Source of the DNA: Pseudomonas fluorescens
GTDB taxonomy: Bacteria; Pseudomonadota; Gammaproteobacteria; Pseudomonadales; Pseudomonadaceae
NCBI RefSeq assembly: GCF_001623525.1
Contig: NZ_CP015225.1
Coordinates: 3,100,001 to 3,164,000 of the forward strand
Length of the DNA: 64,000 nt
Reading direction: 5' to 3'
The position numbers were made by a program, and so were the translations under genes. Positions 25,861 through 33,856 of this stretch are shown here, in pieces. Positions within the stretch are counted from its first letter, which is position 1, and each line of letters begins with the position of its first letter. The notes beneath the pieces are model-generated. The model saw nothing but the letters and a program-made list of their open reading frames with translations, made no database searches and was not told where the DNA came from.

Positions 25861-25991
25861 TGTGGCGAGGGAGCTTGCTCCCGCTGGGCTGCGAAGCAGC
25901 CCCAAGACCATTCACCTCGCTGTATCAGACAGACCGCGCCAGTAGGTTTTACGACGGCTGCGCCGCCGAGCGGGAGCAAGCTCCCTCGCCA
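25861..25991. repeat. REPIN, TGTGGCGAGGGAGCTTGCTC type
   Basis: Inverted REP pair between the convergent HlyD and DTW-domain genes; its inner arms resemble the copy at 24250, including the TCAGACNGACCGC segment. Confidence 0.88.
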
Positions 25992-26000
25992 AAGGGGCCT

Positions 26001-26597
26001 CTAAACCTCTCCATGGTTCTTCTGGTAAGTCTCCTCCCCCATCGCCGCAATCTGCCCCTCGATCAGCGCTTCGAACGGCCTCAATAACGGTTCGAAACTC
26101 GTCGGCGCCTCCAGCGTCTGCAACGCCTGGACAATCGCCTCCACCGTCGACAACGCCCCCGGTCCGGGCGCCTTGCGCAAGCGGTAACGGGACACAGCGC
26201 CTTCGGCCAGGGTCACCCTCGGCAGCGCCGCCAACAAGGGATTGAGGTGCAGCAACTTGCGCGCCTTGCGCCAGGTGCCATCGGGAACGACCAACAGCAG
26301 CGGCTCATCGGGCAGGACATAGGCTTGCAACGGCTGCGCCTCGTCGCCGGGAAACAGCAAGCGCGCCTGATACCCCGGTTGATTGAGCAACCGGGGCAAA
26401 TCCTCGAACACCTCACCCACGATCAACTCGGCATTATTGAGTCCCAATGCCGCCAGCCGGGCGGTATTCAAAGCATGGTTCACTTCACTGGGATGCTGTA
26501 ACAGCAAGACGCGGGTACGGCTGTCGAGGCTGGGGATCAGCGGGCACAGGCAATGGCTTTGCGGCCTGTGGCAACGCGGGCATTGGATTCTGGACAT
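26001..26597 (-). CDS. DTW domain tRNA-uridine aminocarboxypropyltransferase (TapT/YfiP-like)
   Basis: A 198-residue protein with an N-terminal zinc cluster (CPRCHRPQSHCLC, residues 6-18) and the DTW-family core: LLLQHPSEVNHALNT near 32, then VPDGTWRKARKLL near 107, where DGTW is this protein's form of the DTW motif. E. coli YfiP (TapT) transfers the 3-amino-3-carboxypropyl group of S-adenosylmethionine to U47 of tRNA, giving acp3U. Function here is assigned by family. Its ATG begins 2 bases after the stop of the LysR gene (TGACCATG), so the two are translationally close, although their jobs seem unrelated. Confidence 0.87.
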   Translation of the reverse strand: MSRIQCPRCHRPQSHCLCPLIPSLDSRTRVLLLQHPSEVNHALNTARLAALGLNNAELIVGEVFEDLPRLLNQPGYQARLLFPGDEAQPLQAYVLPDEPLLLVVPDGTWRKARKLLHLNPLLAALPRVTLAEGAVSRYRLRKAPGPGALSTVEAIVQALQTLEAPTSFEPLLRPFEALIEGQIAAMGEETYQKNHGEV

Positions 26598-26599
26598 GG

Positions 26600-27493
26600 T
26601 CAGGCCTGATTCAGTTGAGCTTTGAGCAAATCGCGGAAGGTCTGGATCAGCGGCTCGCGGCTACGACCACGGCGTACGATCATCGAAAACGGCGCCTGAT
26701 AACCAAAGGTCGCCGGCAGCAGCACGCGCAAGTCGCCCTTGTCGACCCAGGCCTGGGCGTAGTGCTCGGGCAGGTAACCGACGTAGGCGCCGGATAACAC
26801 CAGAATCAACTGCGCCTCCATGCTCTCCACCGTCGCCGCGCTGTGCTTGAAACCGTGGCGAGCCAGTTCGGCCTGGCTCCAGTAACCGCGCCCGACCATG
26901 CGTTGCTGGGTGATGACCTGCTCGGGGATGCGCCGCTCGTTGAACAACGGGTGGCGGTTGCTGCAGTACAACCAGTGCTGCTCACGGTACAGCGGCATGT
27001 AGACCAGCCCGCTCATGCGCGTGGAAAACGCACCGATGGCCAGGTCCAGGCGATTGTCCTGCACGCCGAGTTGCAGCTCGTAAGGGCTCATGACCGACAG
27101 GTGCAAATGCACCGCCGGATGTTCCTGGCTGTAGGCGCCGATGGCTTCGGCGAACGGCAAGGCCTTGTCGCTGACAGTGGAGTCGATCACCCCCAGGTTC
27201 AAGGTGCCGCGCAGCTCACCCTTGAGCGCTGCGGCATATTGCTCGAACCCTTCGAGCTCGCCCAGCAGGCGCAAGGTTTCCTGATGGAACAGCTCGCCCT
27301 TGCTGGTCAGGCTGAAGCCACCCCGGCCGCGATGACACAACACCAGGCCCAAGGCCGATTCCAGTTGGCTCATGTAGGTGCTGATGGCCGACGTGGACAG
27401 GTTGAGTTCGTGCTGGGCATTGGCGAACCCTTGGTGCCGAACCACGCTGACAAAAATGCGCAGCAGTTTCAGGTCGGGTAGAGCGTTGGCCAT
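26600..27493 (-). CDS. gbuR: LysR family regulator, GbuR-like
   Basis: A 297-residue LysR protein: N-terminal winged helix (LKLLRIFVSVVRHQGFANAQ and STSAISTYMSQLE) and a periplasmic-binding-like effector domain from about residue 90. It is divergent from gbuA, as in P. aeruginosa where gbuR (PA1422) controls gbuA (PA1421) in response to 4-guanidinobutyrate. The symbol rests on this gene order, recalled rather than computed. AGGAG precedes the ATG. A 24-base palindrome at 27732 in the divergent region is a candidate target. Confidence 0.8.
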   Translation of the reverse strand: MANALPDLKLLRIFVSVVRHQGFANAQHELNLSTSAISTYMSQLESALGLVLCHRGRGGFSLTSKGELFHQETLRLLGELEGFEQYAAALKGELRGTLNLGVIDSTVSDKALPFAEAIGAYSQEHPAVHLHLSVMSPYELQLGVQDNRLDLAIGAFSTRMSGLVYMPLYREQHWLYCSNRHPLFNERRIPEQVITQQRMVGRGYWSQAELARHGFKHSAATVESMEAQLILVLSGAYVGYLPEHYAQAWVDKGDLRVLLPATFGYQAPFSMIVRRGRSREPLIQTFRDLLKAQLNQA

Positions 27494-27536
27494 CAGATAC
27501 TCCTGAACTCACGGGACATAGAACTTGCAGAGCTTT

Positions 27537-27664
27537 TGTGGCGAGGGAGCTTGCTCCCGCTCGGCGGCGCAGCCGTCGTAAACCTATCGCTGCAATCTGC
27601 CTGAGGCACCGAGGTGATTTTGGGGCGGCTTCGCCGCCCAGCGGGAGCAAGCTCCCTCGCCACA
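27537..27664. repeat. REPIN, TGTGGCGAGGGAGCTTGCTC type
   Basis: Inverted REP pair inside the gbuR-gbuA divergent intergenic region, placed between gbuR and the candidate operator. Confidence 0.88.
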
Positions 27665-27731
27665 GGGGCACCATGTCCCCCAGACCACACGGGATACTGC
27701 ACGGATTGGGAGTCTATCGCCCCGCCCGCCA

Positions 27732-27755
27732 TTAGTTTAGAAAAATCTGAACTAA
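27732..27755. promoter_or_regulatory. Candidate GbuR operator palindrome upstream of gbuA
   Basis: The arms TTAGTT and AACTAA, with inner arms AGA and TCT around AAAA, form a 24-base interrupted palindrome centred 96 bases before the gbuA GTG. Form and position fit a LysR recognition site; binding is inferred. Confidence 0.55.
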
Positions 27756-27839
27756 GTATTTGCCCCCAGCGATTCTTCACGGCAACGGCTTTTCGCAGAA
27801 TCGGCCCCTGATAAGTAAAACAACGATGAGGCCCTACCC

Positions 27840-28790
27840 GTGGACAAGATTCTGCACCAACCACTGGGCGGCAACGAAATGCCGCGCTTCGGCGGCATCG
27901 CCACCATGATGCGACTCCCCCATCTGCAAACCGCTGCCGGCCTGGATGCGGCGTTCGTCGGCGTACCGCTGGACATCGGCACCTCCCTGCGCGCCGGCAC
28001 TCGTTTCGGGCCGCGGGAGATCCGCGCCGAATCCGTGATGATCCGCCCCTACAACATGGCCACTGGCGCCGCGCCGTTCGACTCGCTGTCGGTGGCCGAC
28101 ATCGGCGACGTGCCGATCAACACCTTCAACCTGCTGGACGCGGTGCGGATCATCGAGGAGTCTTACCACAAGATCCTCGAACACAACGTCATCCCCCTGA
28201 CCCTGGGCGGCGACCACACCATCACCCTGCCGATCCTGCGGGCGATCCACAAGAAACACGGCAAGGTCGGCCTGGTGCACATCGACGCCCACGCCGATGT
28301 GAACGACCACATGTTCGGCGAGAAGATCGCCCACGGCACCACCTTCCGCCGCGCCGTCGAAGAAGGCTTGCTCGATTGCGACCGCGTGGTGCAGATCGGC
28401 CTGCGGGCCCAGGGCTACACCGCCGATGATTTCAACTGGAGCCGTAACCAGGGTTTCCGTGTGGTCCAGGCCGAAGAGTGCTGGCACAAATCCCTCGCCC
28501 CTCTGATGGCCGAAGTGCGTGAGAAAGTCGGCGGTGGCCCGGTGTACCTGAGCTTCGACATCGACGGTATCGACCCGGCCTGGGCCCCTGGCACCGGCAC
28601 CCCGGAAATCGGTGGGTTGACCACCATCCAGGCGATCGAAATCGTGCGCGGCTGCCAGGGCCTCGACCTGGTCGGTTGCGATCTGGTAGAAGTCTCGCCG
28701 CCGTACGACACCACCGGCAACACCTCGCTGCTGGGCGCCAACCTGCTGTACGAGATGCTCTGCGTACTGCCCGGTGTGGTTCATCGCTGA
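27840..28790 (+). CDS. gbuA: Guanidinobutyrase
   Basis: A 316-residue ureohydrolase that splits 4-guanidinobutyrate to 4-aminobutyrate and urea in the arginine transaminase/oxidase route. The two-manganese ligands are all present: GGDHTITLP, HIDAHADVND and SFDIDGIDPAWAPGTGTPE. The N-terminal HQPLGGNEMPRFGGIATMMR matches my memory of P. aeruginosa GbuA more closely than agmatinase SpeB. The GTG at 27840 is preceded by a GAGG ribosome site. The NTF2-like and transporter genes follow on the same strand, and the LysR gene is divergent. Confidence 0.9.
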   Translation: MDKILHQPLGGNEMPRFGGIATMMRLPHLQTAAGLDAAFVGVPLDIGTSLRAGTRFGPREIRAESVMIRPYNMATGAAPFDSLSVADIGDVPINTFNLLDAVRIIEESYHKILEHNVIPLTLGGDHTITLPILRAIHKKHGKVGLVHIDAHADVNDHMFGEKIAHGTTFRRAVEEGLLDCDRVVQIGLRAQGYTADDFNWSRNQGFRVVQAEECWHKSLAPLMAEVREKVGGGPVYLSFDIDGIDPAWAPGTGTPEIGGLTTIQAIEIVRGCQGLDLVGCDLVEVSPPYDTTGNTSLLGANLLYEMLCVLPGVVHR

Positions 28791-28799
28791 GGTGCGCCC

Positions 28800-29207
28800 A
28801 TGAACGAACAACAGCAGGTTCTCAAGGCCGCCGCCGATCTGGTGTCGGCCTTCGCCCGTAATGACCGCGACGCCTACTTCGGCGCGTTCACCACCGATGC
28901 GAGTTTCGTGTTCCACACCCTCGAACAGCCCCTGCTGTCACGCGATGCCTACCAGGCGTTGTGGGATCGCTGGCGGTCCGAGGATGGCTTCGAGGTGCTC
29001 AATTGCACCTCGAGCAACGCCTTCGTCAGCCTGCAAGGGGACGTGGCGATTTTCATCCATGACGTGGCCACCGAGCTGCGCATGCAAGGGGAGCTTCACT
29101 TTAGCCAGGAGCGCGAAACCATTGTGTTTCGCCAAGAACAACAAGGCCTATGGCTGGCCTGCCACGAACATTTGTCCGCAATGCCGGAAGGGCTGCCAAT
29201 CCCTTAG
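28800..29207 (+). CDS. NTF2/SnoaL-like protein of the gbu locus
   Basis: A 135-residue single-domain protein with the alpha+beta cone pattern of NTF2-like proteins: an N-terminal helix VLKAAADLVSAFARND, YFGAFTTDASFVFHT, and the C-terminal strands VFRQEQQGLWLACHEHLS. No catalytic residues can be named. It starts 9 bases after gbuA with a GAGGTG ribosome site, so it is probably cotranscribed. The same order holds in P. aeruginosa (PA1420 beside gbuA, from memory), which suggests a role in guanidinobutyrate use, unproven. Confidence 0.82.
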   Translation: MNEQQQVLKAAADLVSAFARNDRDAYFGAFTTDASFVFHTLEQPLLSRDAYQALWDRWRSEDGFEVLNCTSSNAFVSLQGDVAIFIHDVATELRMQGELHFSQERETIVFRQEQQGLWLACHEHLSAMPEGLPIP

Positions 29208-29259
29208 CAACAGGTGACGCCCGCACACGACGGGCGCGCCTTTATGATCGGAGCAGATC

Positions 29260-30771
29260 ATGCATAACAATAACGACAACAGCCTTACGCAAATTGAAAC
29301 CTTCGGGGTCGAACAGATCCCGGACCACGAGCGAACCGCCGGCCCGGGCGATCTGTTTCGCCTGATCTTCGGCGGCGCCAATACCTTCGCCACCGCCGTG
29401 CTCGGCAGTTTCCCAGTGCTGTTCGGCCTGTCATTCCAGGCCGGGGTCTGGGCCATTGTGCTGGGCGTCCTGGTGGGTTCGATCATCCTCGCGCCCATGG
29501 GTCTGTTCGGCCCGCTCAACGGCACCAACAACGCGGTTTCTTCCGGTGCGCACTTCGGCGTGCACGGGCGGATCGTCGGCTCGTTCCTCTCGTTGCTGAC
29601 CGCCATCGCGTTCTTCTCGCTGTCGGTGTGGAGTTCGGGGGACGCGTTGATCGGCGGCGCCAAGCGGCTGATCGGCGTGCCGGAAACCGACCTGAGCCTG
29701 GGCCTGGCCTACGGCCTGTTTGCCCTGCTGGTGTTGACGGTGTGCATCTACGGCTTCCGCTTCATGCTGTGGGTCAACCGCATCGCCGTATGGGCCGCCA
29801 GCCTGCTGTTTTTGCTGGGTATCCTGGCTTTCGCACCGACCTTCGACAGCCAGTTCGCCGGCACCGTCAGCCTCGGCCAGCCGGGCTTCTGGGCGGCGTT
29901 TATCGGCGCGGCGCTGGTGGCCATGAGCAACCCGATTTCCTTCGGTGCGTTCCTGGGTGACTGGTCGCGCTACATCCCCCGCAACACGCCCAAGCGCCGC
30001 ATCATGCTGGCGGTGATCGCTGCGCAGCTGGCGACGTTGATCCCGTTCCTGTTCGGCCTCGCCACCGCCACCATCGTGGCGATCAAGGCGCCGGACTACA
30101 TCGCGGCCAACAACTACGTGGGCGGCCTGCTGGCGGTTTCGCCGAGCTGGTTCTTCCTGCCGGTGTGCCTGATCGCGGTGATCGGCGGCATGTCCACCGG
30201 CACCACGTCGCTGTACGGCACCGGCCTGGACATGTCCAGCGTGTTCCCACGGGTGCTGTCGCGGGTCAAGGCGACGCTGCTGATCGGCGTGCTGTCGATT
30301 GCGTTCATCTTCATCGGGCGCTTCGCGGCGAACCTGGTGCAGAGCGTCTCGACCTTCGCCGTGCTGATCATCACCTGCACCACACCGTGGATGGTGATCA
30401 TGATCATCGGCCTGTTGGTGCGCCGCGGCTTCTACTGCCCGGACGACCTGCAAGTGTTCACCCGCGGCGAAACCGGCGGGCGCTACTGGTTCAGCCATGG
30501 CTGGAACTGGCGCGGCCTCGGGGCGTGGATTCCCAGCGCATTGGTGGGGTTGTGCTTCGTCAACCTGCCGGGGCAGTTCGTCGGGCCGCTGGGGGAACTG
30601 GCCGGTGGGATCGACATCAGCCTGCCGGTGACCCTGGGGTTGGCCTCGGTGGTGTACCTGGTGCTGCTTGGGTTATTCCCGGAACCGGCGGCGGTGTACG
30701 GGCCGGATGATCCGCGGAGCAAAGGCTCTTCGGTGTCAATCGATAGCCCCTCCCTCAGGCAGACCGTCTGA
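29260..30771 (+). CDS. Purine-cytosine permease (NCS1)-type transporter
   Basis: A 503-residue inner-membrane protein with about twelve hydrophobic segments. The start FGVEQIPDHERTAGPGDLF and the first helices (GVWAIVLGVLVGSIILAPMG, LFGPLNGTNNAVSSGAHFG) match the cytosine-permease branch of NCS1 transporters. It lies 52 bases after the NTF2-like gene in the gbu block, so a guanidino compound such as 4-guanidinobutyrate is a plausible substrate, inferred from context only. GGAG precedes the ATG. Confidence 0.85.
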   Translation: MHNNNDNSLTQIETFGVEQIPDHERTAGPGDLFRLIFGGANTFATAVLGSFPVLFGLSFQAGVWAIVLGVLVGSIILAPMGLFGPLNGTNNAVSSGAHFGVHGRIVGSFLSLLTAIAFFSLSVWSSGDALIGGAKRLIGVPETDLSLGLAYGLFALLVLTVCIYGFRFMLWVNRIAVWAASLLFLLGILAFAPTFDSQFAGTVSLGQPGFWAAFIGAALVAMSNPISFGAFLGDWSRYIPRNTPKRRIMLAVIAAQLATLIPFLFGLATATIVAIKAPDYIAANNYVGGLLAVSPSWFFLPVCLIAVIGGMSTGTTSLYGTGLDMSSVFPRVLSRVKATLLIGVLSIAFIFIGRFAANLVQSVSTFAVLIITCTTPWMVIMIIGLLVRRGFYCPDDLQVFTRGETGGRYWFSHGWNWRGLGAWIPSALVGLCFVNLPGQFVGPLGELAGGIDISLPVTLGLASVVYLVLLGLFPEPAAVYGPDDPRSKGSSVSIDSPSLRQTV

Positions 30772-30790
30772 CCCGAGCCAACAAACCCCC

Positions 30791-30881
30791 TGTGGCGAGG
30801 GAGCTTGCTCCCGCTCGACTGCGCAGCAGTCGCTATCAAGGGCTGCTTCGCAGCCCAGCGGGAGCAAGCTCCCTCGCCACA
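30791..30881. repeat. REPIN, TGTGGCGAGGGAGCTTGCTC type
   Basis: Compact inverted REP pair between the permease and symporter genes of the gbu block. Confidence 0.88.
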
Positions 30882-30965
30882 CAAGCACGTTCGCACTGAG
30901 GGCGCGGTGCCAGGGAGGGCATCACCCCGACTTCCTATAAAAAAGACAATCGGAGACACGCCATC

Positions 30966-32354
30966 ATGGCTTTGGACTTAATCGTCGTTCTTCTCTACGC
31001 CACTGGCATGATCGCCCTCGGCTGGTACGGCATGCGCCGCGCTAAAACCCGTGACGACTACCTGGTCGCCGGGCGCAATCTCGGCCCGGGCTTTTATCTG
31101 GGCACCATGGCTGCCACCGTCCTGGGCGGCGCGTCCACCATTGGCACCGTGCGCCTGGGTTATGTCTATGGCATTTCCGGTTTCTGGCTGTGCGGCGCCA
31201 TCGGCCTGGGCATCGTCGGCCTGAGCCTGTTCCTCGCCAAGCCGTTGCTCAAGCTCAAGATCTACACCGTGACCCAGGTGCTGGAGCGCCGCTACAACCC
31301 GGCCGCGCGCCAGGCCAGTGCGCTGATCATGCTGGTTTACGCACTGATGATCGGCGCCACCTCGACCATCGCCATCGGCACCGTGATGCAGGTGCTGTTC
31401 GGCTTGCCGTTCTGGGTGTCGATCCTGGTGGGCGGTGGCGTGGTGGTGCTGTATTCCACCATCGGCGGCATGTGGTCGCTGACCCTCACCGACATCGTGC
31501 AATTCCTGATCATGACCGTTGGCCTGGTGTTCCTGCTGATGCCGATGTCCATCGTCGATGCCGGTGGCTGGGATGCGATGGTGGCGGCATTGCCGGCCAA
31601 TTACTTCGATTTCACCGCGATTGGCGGGGACACCATCCTCACCTACTTCCTGATCTACTTCTTCGGCATCTTCATCGGCCAGGACATCTGGCAGCGGGTA
31701 TTCACCGCTCGCAGTGAAGGCGTGGCCAAAGTGGCCGGCACCGCCGCCGGCCTGTACTGCGTGCTGTACGGCCTGGCCGGTGCGTTGATCGGCATGGCGG
31801 CCAAGGTATTGCTGCCGGACCTGGAAAACGTCAACAACGCCTTCGCCAGCATCGTCCAGACCAGCCTGCCCAACGGCATTCGCGGCCTGGTGATCGCCGC
31901 GGCCCTGGCAGCCTTGATGTCCACCGCCGCAGCGGGCCTGCTCGCGGCGTCCACCACGGTGGTCCAGGACTTGCTGCCCCGTCTGCGCCAGGGCCGTGAA
32001 AGCGGCAGTGGCGACGTTCACGAGAACCGCATCGCGACCCTGCTGATGGGCGCGGTAGTCCTGGTGATCGCCCTGGTGGTCAGCGACGTCATCAGCGCCC
32101 TGACCCTGGCCTACAACCTGCTGGTGGGCGGCATGCTGATCCCGCTGATCGGCGCCATCTACTGGAAACGCGCCACCACCGCCGGCGCGATCACCAGCAT
32201 GTCGCTGGGCTTCCTGACCGCGCTGTTCTTCATGCTCAAGGATGGCCTGGACGCCAACACGCCGATCTACTACAGCCTGAGCGTGGCGCTGGTGAGTTTT
32301 GTGCTGGTGAGTGTGCTGTCGCCACGGCCGAGTGCGGTGGCCAAGGCGATCTAA
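30966..32354 (+). CDS. Sodium:solute symporter family protein
   Basis: A 462-residue protein with about thirteen membrane segments. It has the SSS family features MRRAKTRDDYLVAGRNLGPGFYLGTMAATVLGGASTIG, shown in two conserved parts DDYLVAGR and GGASTIG near residues 30-60, and the sodium-site region ALAALMSTAAAGLLAAST near 310. In P. aeruginosa a gene of this class (PA1418) ends the same block. Uptake of a guanidino or amino compound is possible but inferred. CGGAGA precedes the ATG; a REPIN separates it from the preceding permease. Confidence 0.88.
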   Translation: MALDLIVVLLYATGMIALGWYGMRRAKTRDDYLVAGRNLGPGFYLGTMAATVLGGASTIGTVRLGYVYGISGFWLCGAIGLGIVGLSLFLAKPLLKLKIYTVTQVLERRYNPAARQASALIMLVYALMIGATSTIAIGTVMQVLFGLPFWVSILVGGGVVVLYSTIGGMWSLTLTDIVQFLIMTVGLVFLLMPMSIVDAGGWDAMVAALPANYFDFTAIGGDTILTYFLIYFFGIFIGQDIWQRVFTARSEGVAKVAGTAAGLYCVLYGLAGALIGMAAKVLLPDLENVNNAFASIVQTSLPNGIRGLVIAAALAALMSTAAAGLLAASTTVVQDLLPRLRQGRESGSGDVHENRIATLLMGAVVLVIALVVSDVISALTLAYNLLVGGMLIPLIGAIYWKRATTAGAITSMSLGFLTALFFMLKDGLDANTPIYYSLSVALVSFVLVSVLSPRPSAVAKAI

Positions 32355-32372
32355 CCGGTACGACGCAGTACC

Positions 32373-32503
32373 CGTGGCGAGGGAACTTGCTCCCGCTGGT
32401 GCGCGAAGCGCGCCCAAAGCCAGGCGCCTCGGTGTGTCAGAAAGGGCTCAGGTGCTGATGGGGTCTGCTTCGCAGCCCAGCGGGAGCAAGCTCCCTCGCC
32501 ACA
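32373..32503. repeat. REPIN, TGTGGCGAGGGAGCTTGCTC type (variant)
   Basis: Inverted REP pair just after the symporter gene. The left unit carries GGGAACTTGC, a one-base variant of the usual GGGAGCTTGC. Confidence 0.85.
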
Positions 32504-32521
32504 GATTGCATACAAAATAAA

Positions 32522-32571
32522 AGATCGCAGTCCTCGGCCGTCTCGTTTGAAACGGTCGAAGACTGCGATCT
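32522..32571 (-). terminator. Intrinsic terminator of the 42-residue small ORF
   Basis: AGATCGCAGTC (32522-32532) pairs with GACTGCGATCT (32561-32571). On the minus strand the stem is followed by TTTTATTTT, which marks it as the end of the minus-strand small-ORF transcript. Confidence 0.82.
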
Positions 32572-32591
32572 CTCCAAATTCTGCGGTGTAG

Positions 32592-32720
32592 TTACCGGCG
32601 GCGCGGTTGGCGGCGGCGTTGCTCGTCATCGGTGCGGATCGGTATCGGTTGCATCGGTGGCTCGATCAGGCCAAGCGCGACACCCAGGTCATGAAGCCAA
32701 TTCTGGATTTTCTCTTTCAT
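32592..32720 (-). CDS. PA1414-like 42-residue small protein
   Basis: A 42-codon ORF beginning MKEKIQNWLHDLGVALGLIE and ending in an arginine-rich tail RRRQPRRRR. It has a strong GAGGGG ribosome site and its own terminator downstream. The N-terminal half could form a short amphipathic helix. Sequence, size and position near the gbu block recall P. aeruginosa PA1414, a low-oxygen-induced transcript that also gives the small RNA SicX. That link is from memory and not computed. An Anr-like box lies about 115 bases upstream. Conservation at protein level across species would show whether the peptide itself matters. Confidence 0.72.
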   Translation of the reverse strand: MKEKIQNWLHDLGVALGLIEPPMQPIPIRTDDEQRRRQPRRR

Positions 32721-32834
32721 CGTGGTGCCCCCTCAGGGTGGTACGAGCGGCAAATTACTGTGGCCCCTTCGCACTGATAATAGTCCGATGTTCTACGCAA
32801 TGCTCGTCTCAGTTTGCAATGATCTGTTACTGAA

Positions 32835-32848
32835 TTGATCCAAATCCA
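32835..32848 (-). promoter_or_regulatory. Anr/Fnr-like box upstream of the small ORF
   Basis: On the plus strand TTGATCCAAATCCA matches the Anr/Fnr consensus TTGAT-N4-ATCAA at 9 of 10 specified bases. It lies between the small ORF and the LysR gene, which reads toward it. The region between the box and the ORF (32721-32834) shows no clear sigma-70 promoter. Confidence 0.55.
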
Positions 32849-32859
32849 CCTCCCGGAGT

Positions 32860-33753
32860 TCAAGCCGATTGCGCCGTCGTCATGGGCGTTCGCGGCCAGG
32901 CCTGTTGTTGCAATTCAATCCAAGCGTTGAGGTTGGCCCCGACCATGCCTTTGCGCCACATCAGCCACGTGGTGGCACTGGCGAACGGCTCGGCCAGCGA
33001 ATGCACCGATACCCGCTCGCGGCCCGGCAGGCTGGCCAGCATCGACTCGGACATCAACGCCACCCCGGACCCGGCGATCACACACGCCAGCATCCCCTGG
33101 TAAGACTCGATTTCCATCGCCCGGCCCATGGTCGCGTGATCATGGGCAAACCAGGCCTCTAATCGCATCCGGTACGAACAACCACGCCGGAACGTGAACA
33201 CAGCGCGGCCCTGCACATCCAGGGCACTGCGAACCGGCGGATGATCGGCCTCGGTAATCAGTACCAACCGCTCGTCGCACAACGGCACGCCATCCAACCC
33301 CGCGAGCTCCAGCGGGCCGTCCACCAGCGCCGCGTCGAGCCGGTTGGTGAGCAGGCCTTCAAGCAGCTCGCCACTGGGCCCCGATTGCACTTGCAGGTTC
33401 ACCGCCGGATACGCCCGGTGATAAGCCGCCAGCAGGTCCGGCAAATGCGTCGCCGCCGTGCTGTACATCGTGCCCAGCAGGAAGTCCCCGGCCGGCTGCC
33501 CACCCTGCACGGCGGCATGGGCCTCGTCGTGCAAGGCGAACAGCTTGGCCGCGTAGTCCAGCAGGACTTTTCCTGCCGGCGACAACTGCAAACGCTGACG
33601 CTCCCGCAGGAAAAGGTCCACACCCAGTTGCTCTTCAAGCTGCTTGAGCCGGGTCGACAGGTTCGACGGCACCCGGTGCAGGCGCTCGGCGGCCCGGGTG
33701 ATGGAACCTTCCTCGGCCACGGCCTGGAAAATTCGCAGTTGGCTGAACTCCAT
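32860..33753 (-). CDS. LysR family transcriptional regulator
   Basis: A 297-residue LysR protein with the winged helix at residues 1-65 (FSQLRIFQAVAEEGSITRAA, then PSNLSTRLKQLEEQLG) and an effector domain after. The start at 33753 was chosen for GGAG just upstream, over one at 33765. It is divergent from a YbfB/YjiJ MFS gene with 103 bases between, a classic LysR-target layout, so it probably controls that transporter. TTCATT-TTT-AATGAA in the gap is a candidate site. Confidence 0.88.
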   Translation of the reverse strand: MEFSQLRIFQAVAEEGSITRAAERLHRVPSNLSTRLKQLEEQLGVDLFLRERQRLQLSPAGKVLLDYAAKLFALHDEAHAAVQGGQPAGDFLLGTMYSTAATHLPDLLAAYHRAYPAVNLQVQSGPSGELLEGLLTNRLDAALVDGPLELAGLDGVPLCDERLVLITEADHPPVRSALDVQGRAVFTFRRGCSYRMRLEAWFAHDHATMGRAMEIESYQGMLACVIAGSGVALMSESMLASLPGRERVSVHSLAEPFASATTWLMWRKGMVGANLNAWIELQQQAWPRTPMTTAQSA

Positions 33754-33789
33754 GACCTTCTCCAAAAAAGAACAAGTTACTCACTATTA

Positions 33790-33804
33790 TTCATTTTTAA
33801 TGAA
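33790..33804. promoter_or_regulatory. Candidate LysR operator in divergent LysR/MFS gap
   Basis: TTCATTTTTAATGAA has perfect 6-base arms around TTT and sits in the middle of the AT-rich divergent gap. Size and place fit a LysR half-site pair; unproven. Confidence 0.45.
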
Positions 33805-33856
33805 AGTCAATCAGTCCTAGCCTGACGGTCATTCGCCCCGACACCGGAGAACGACC

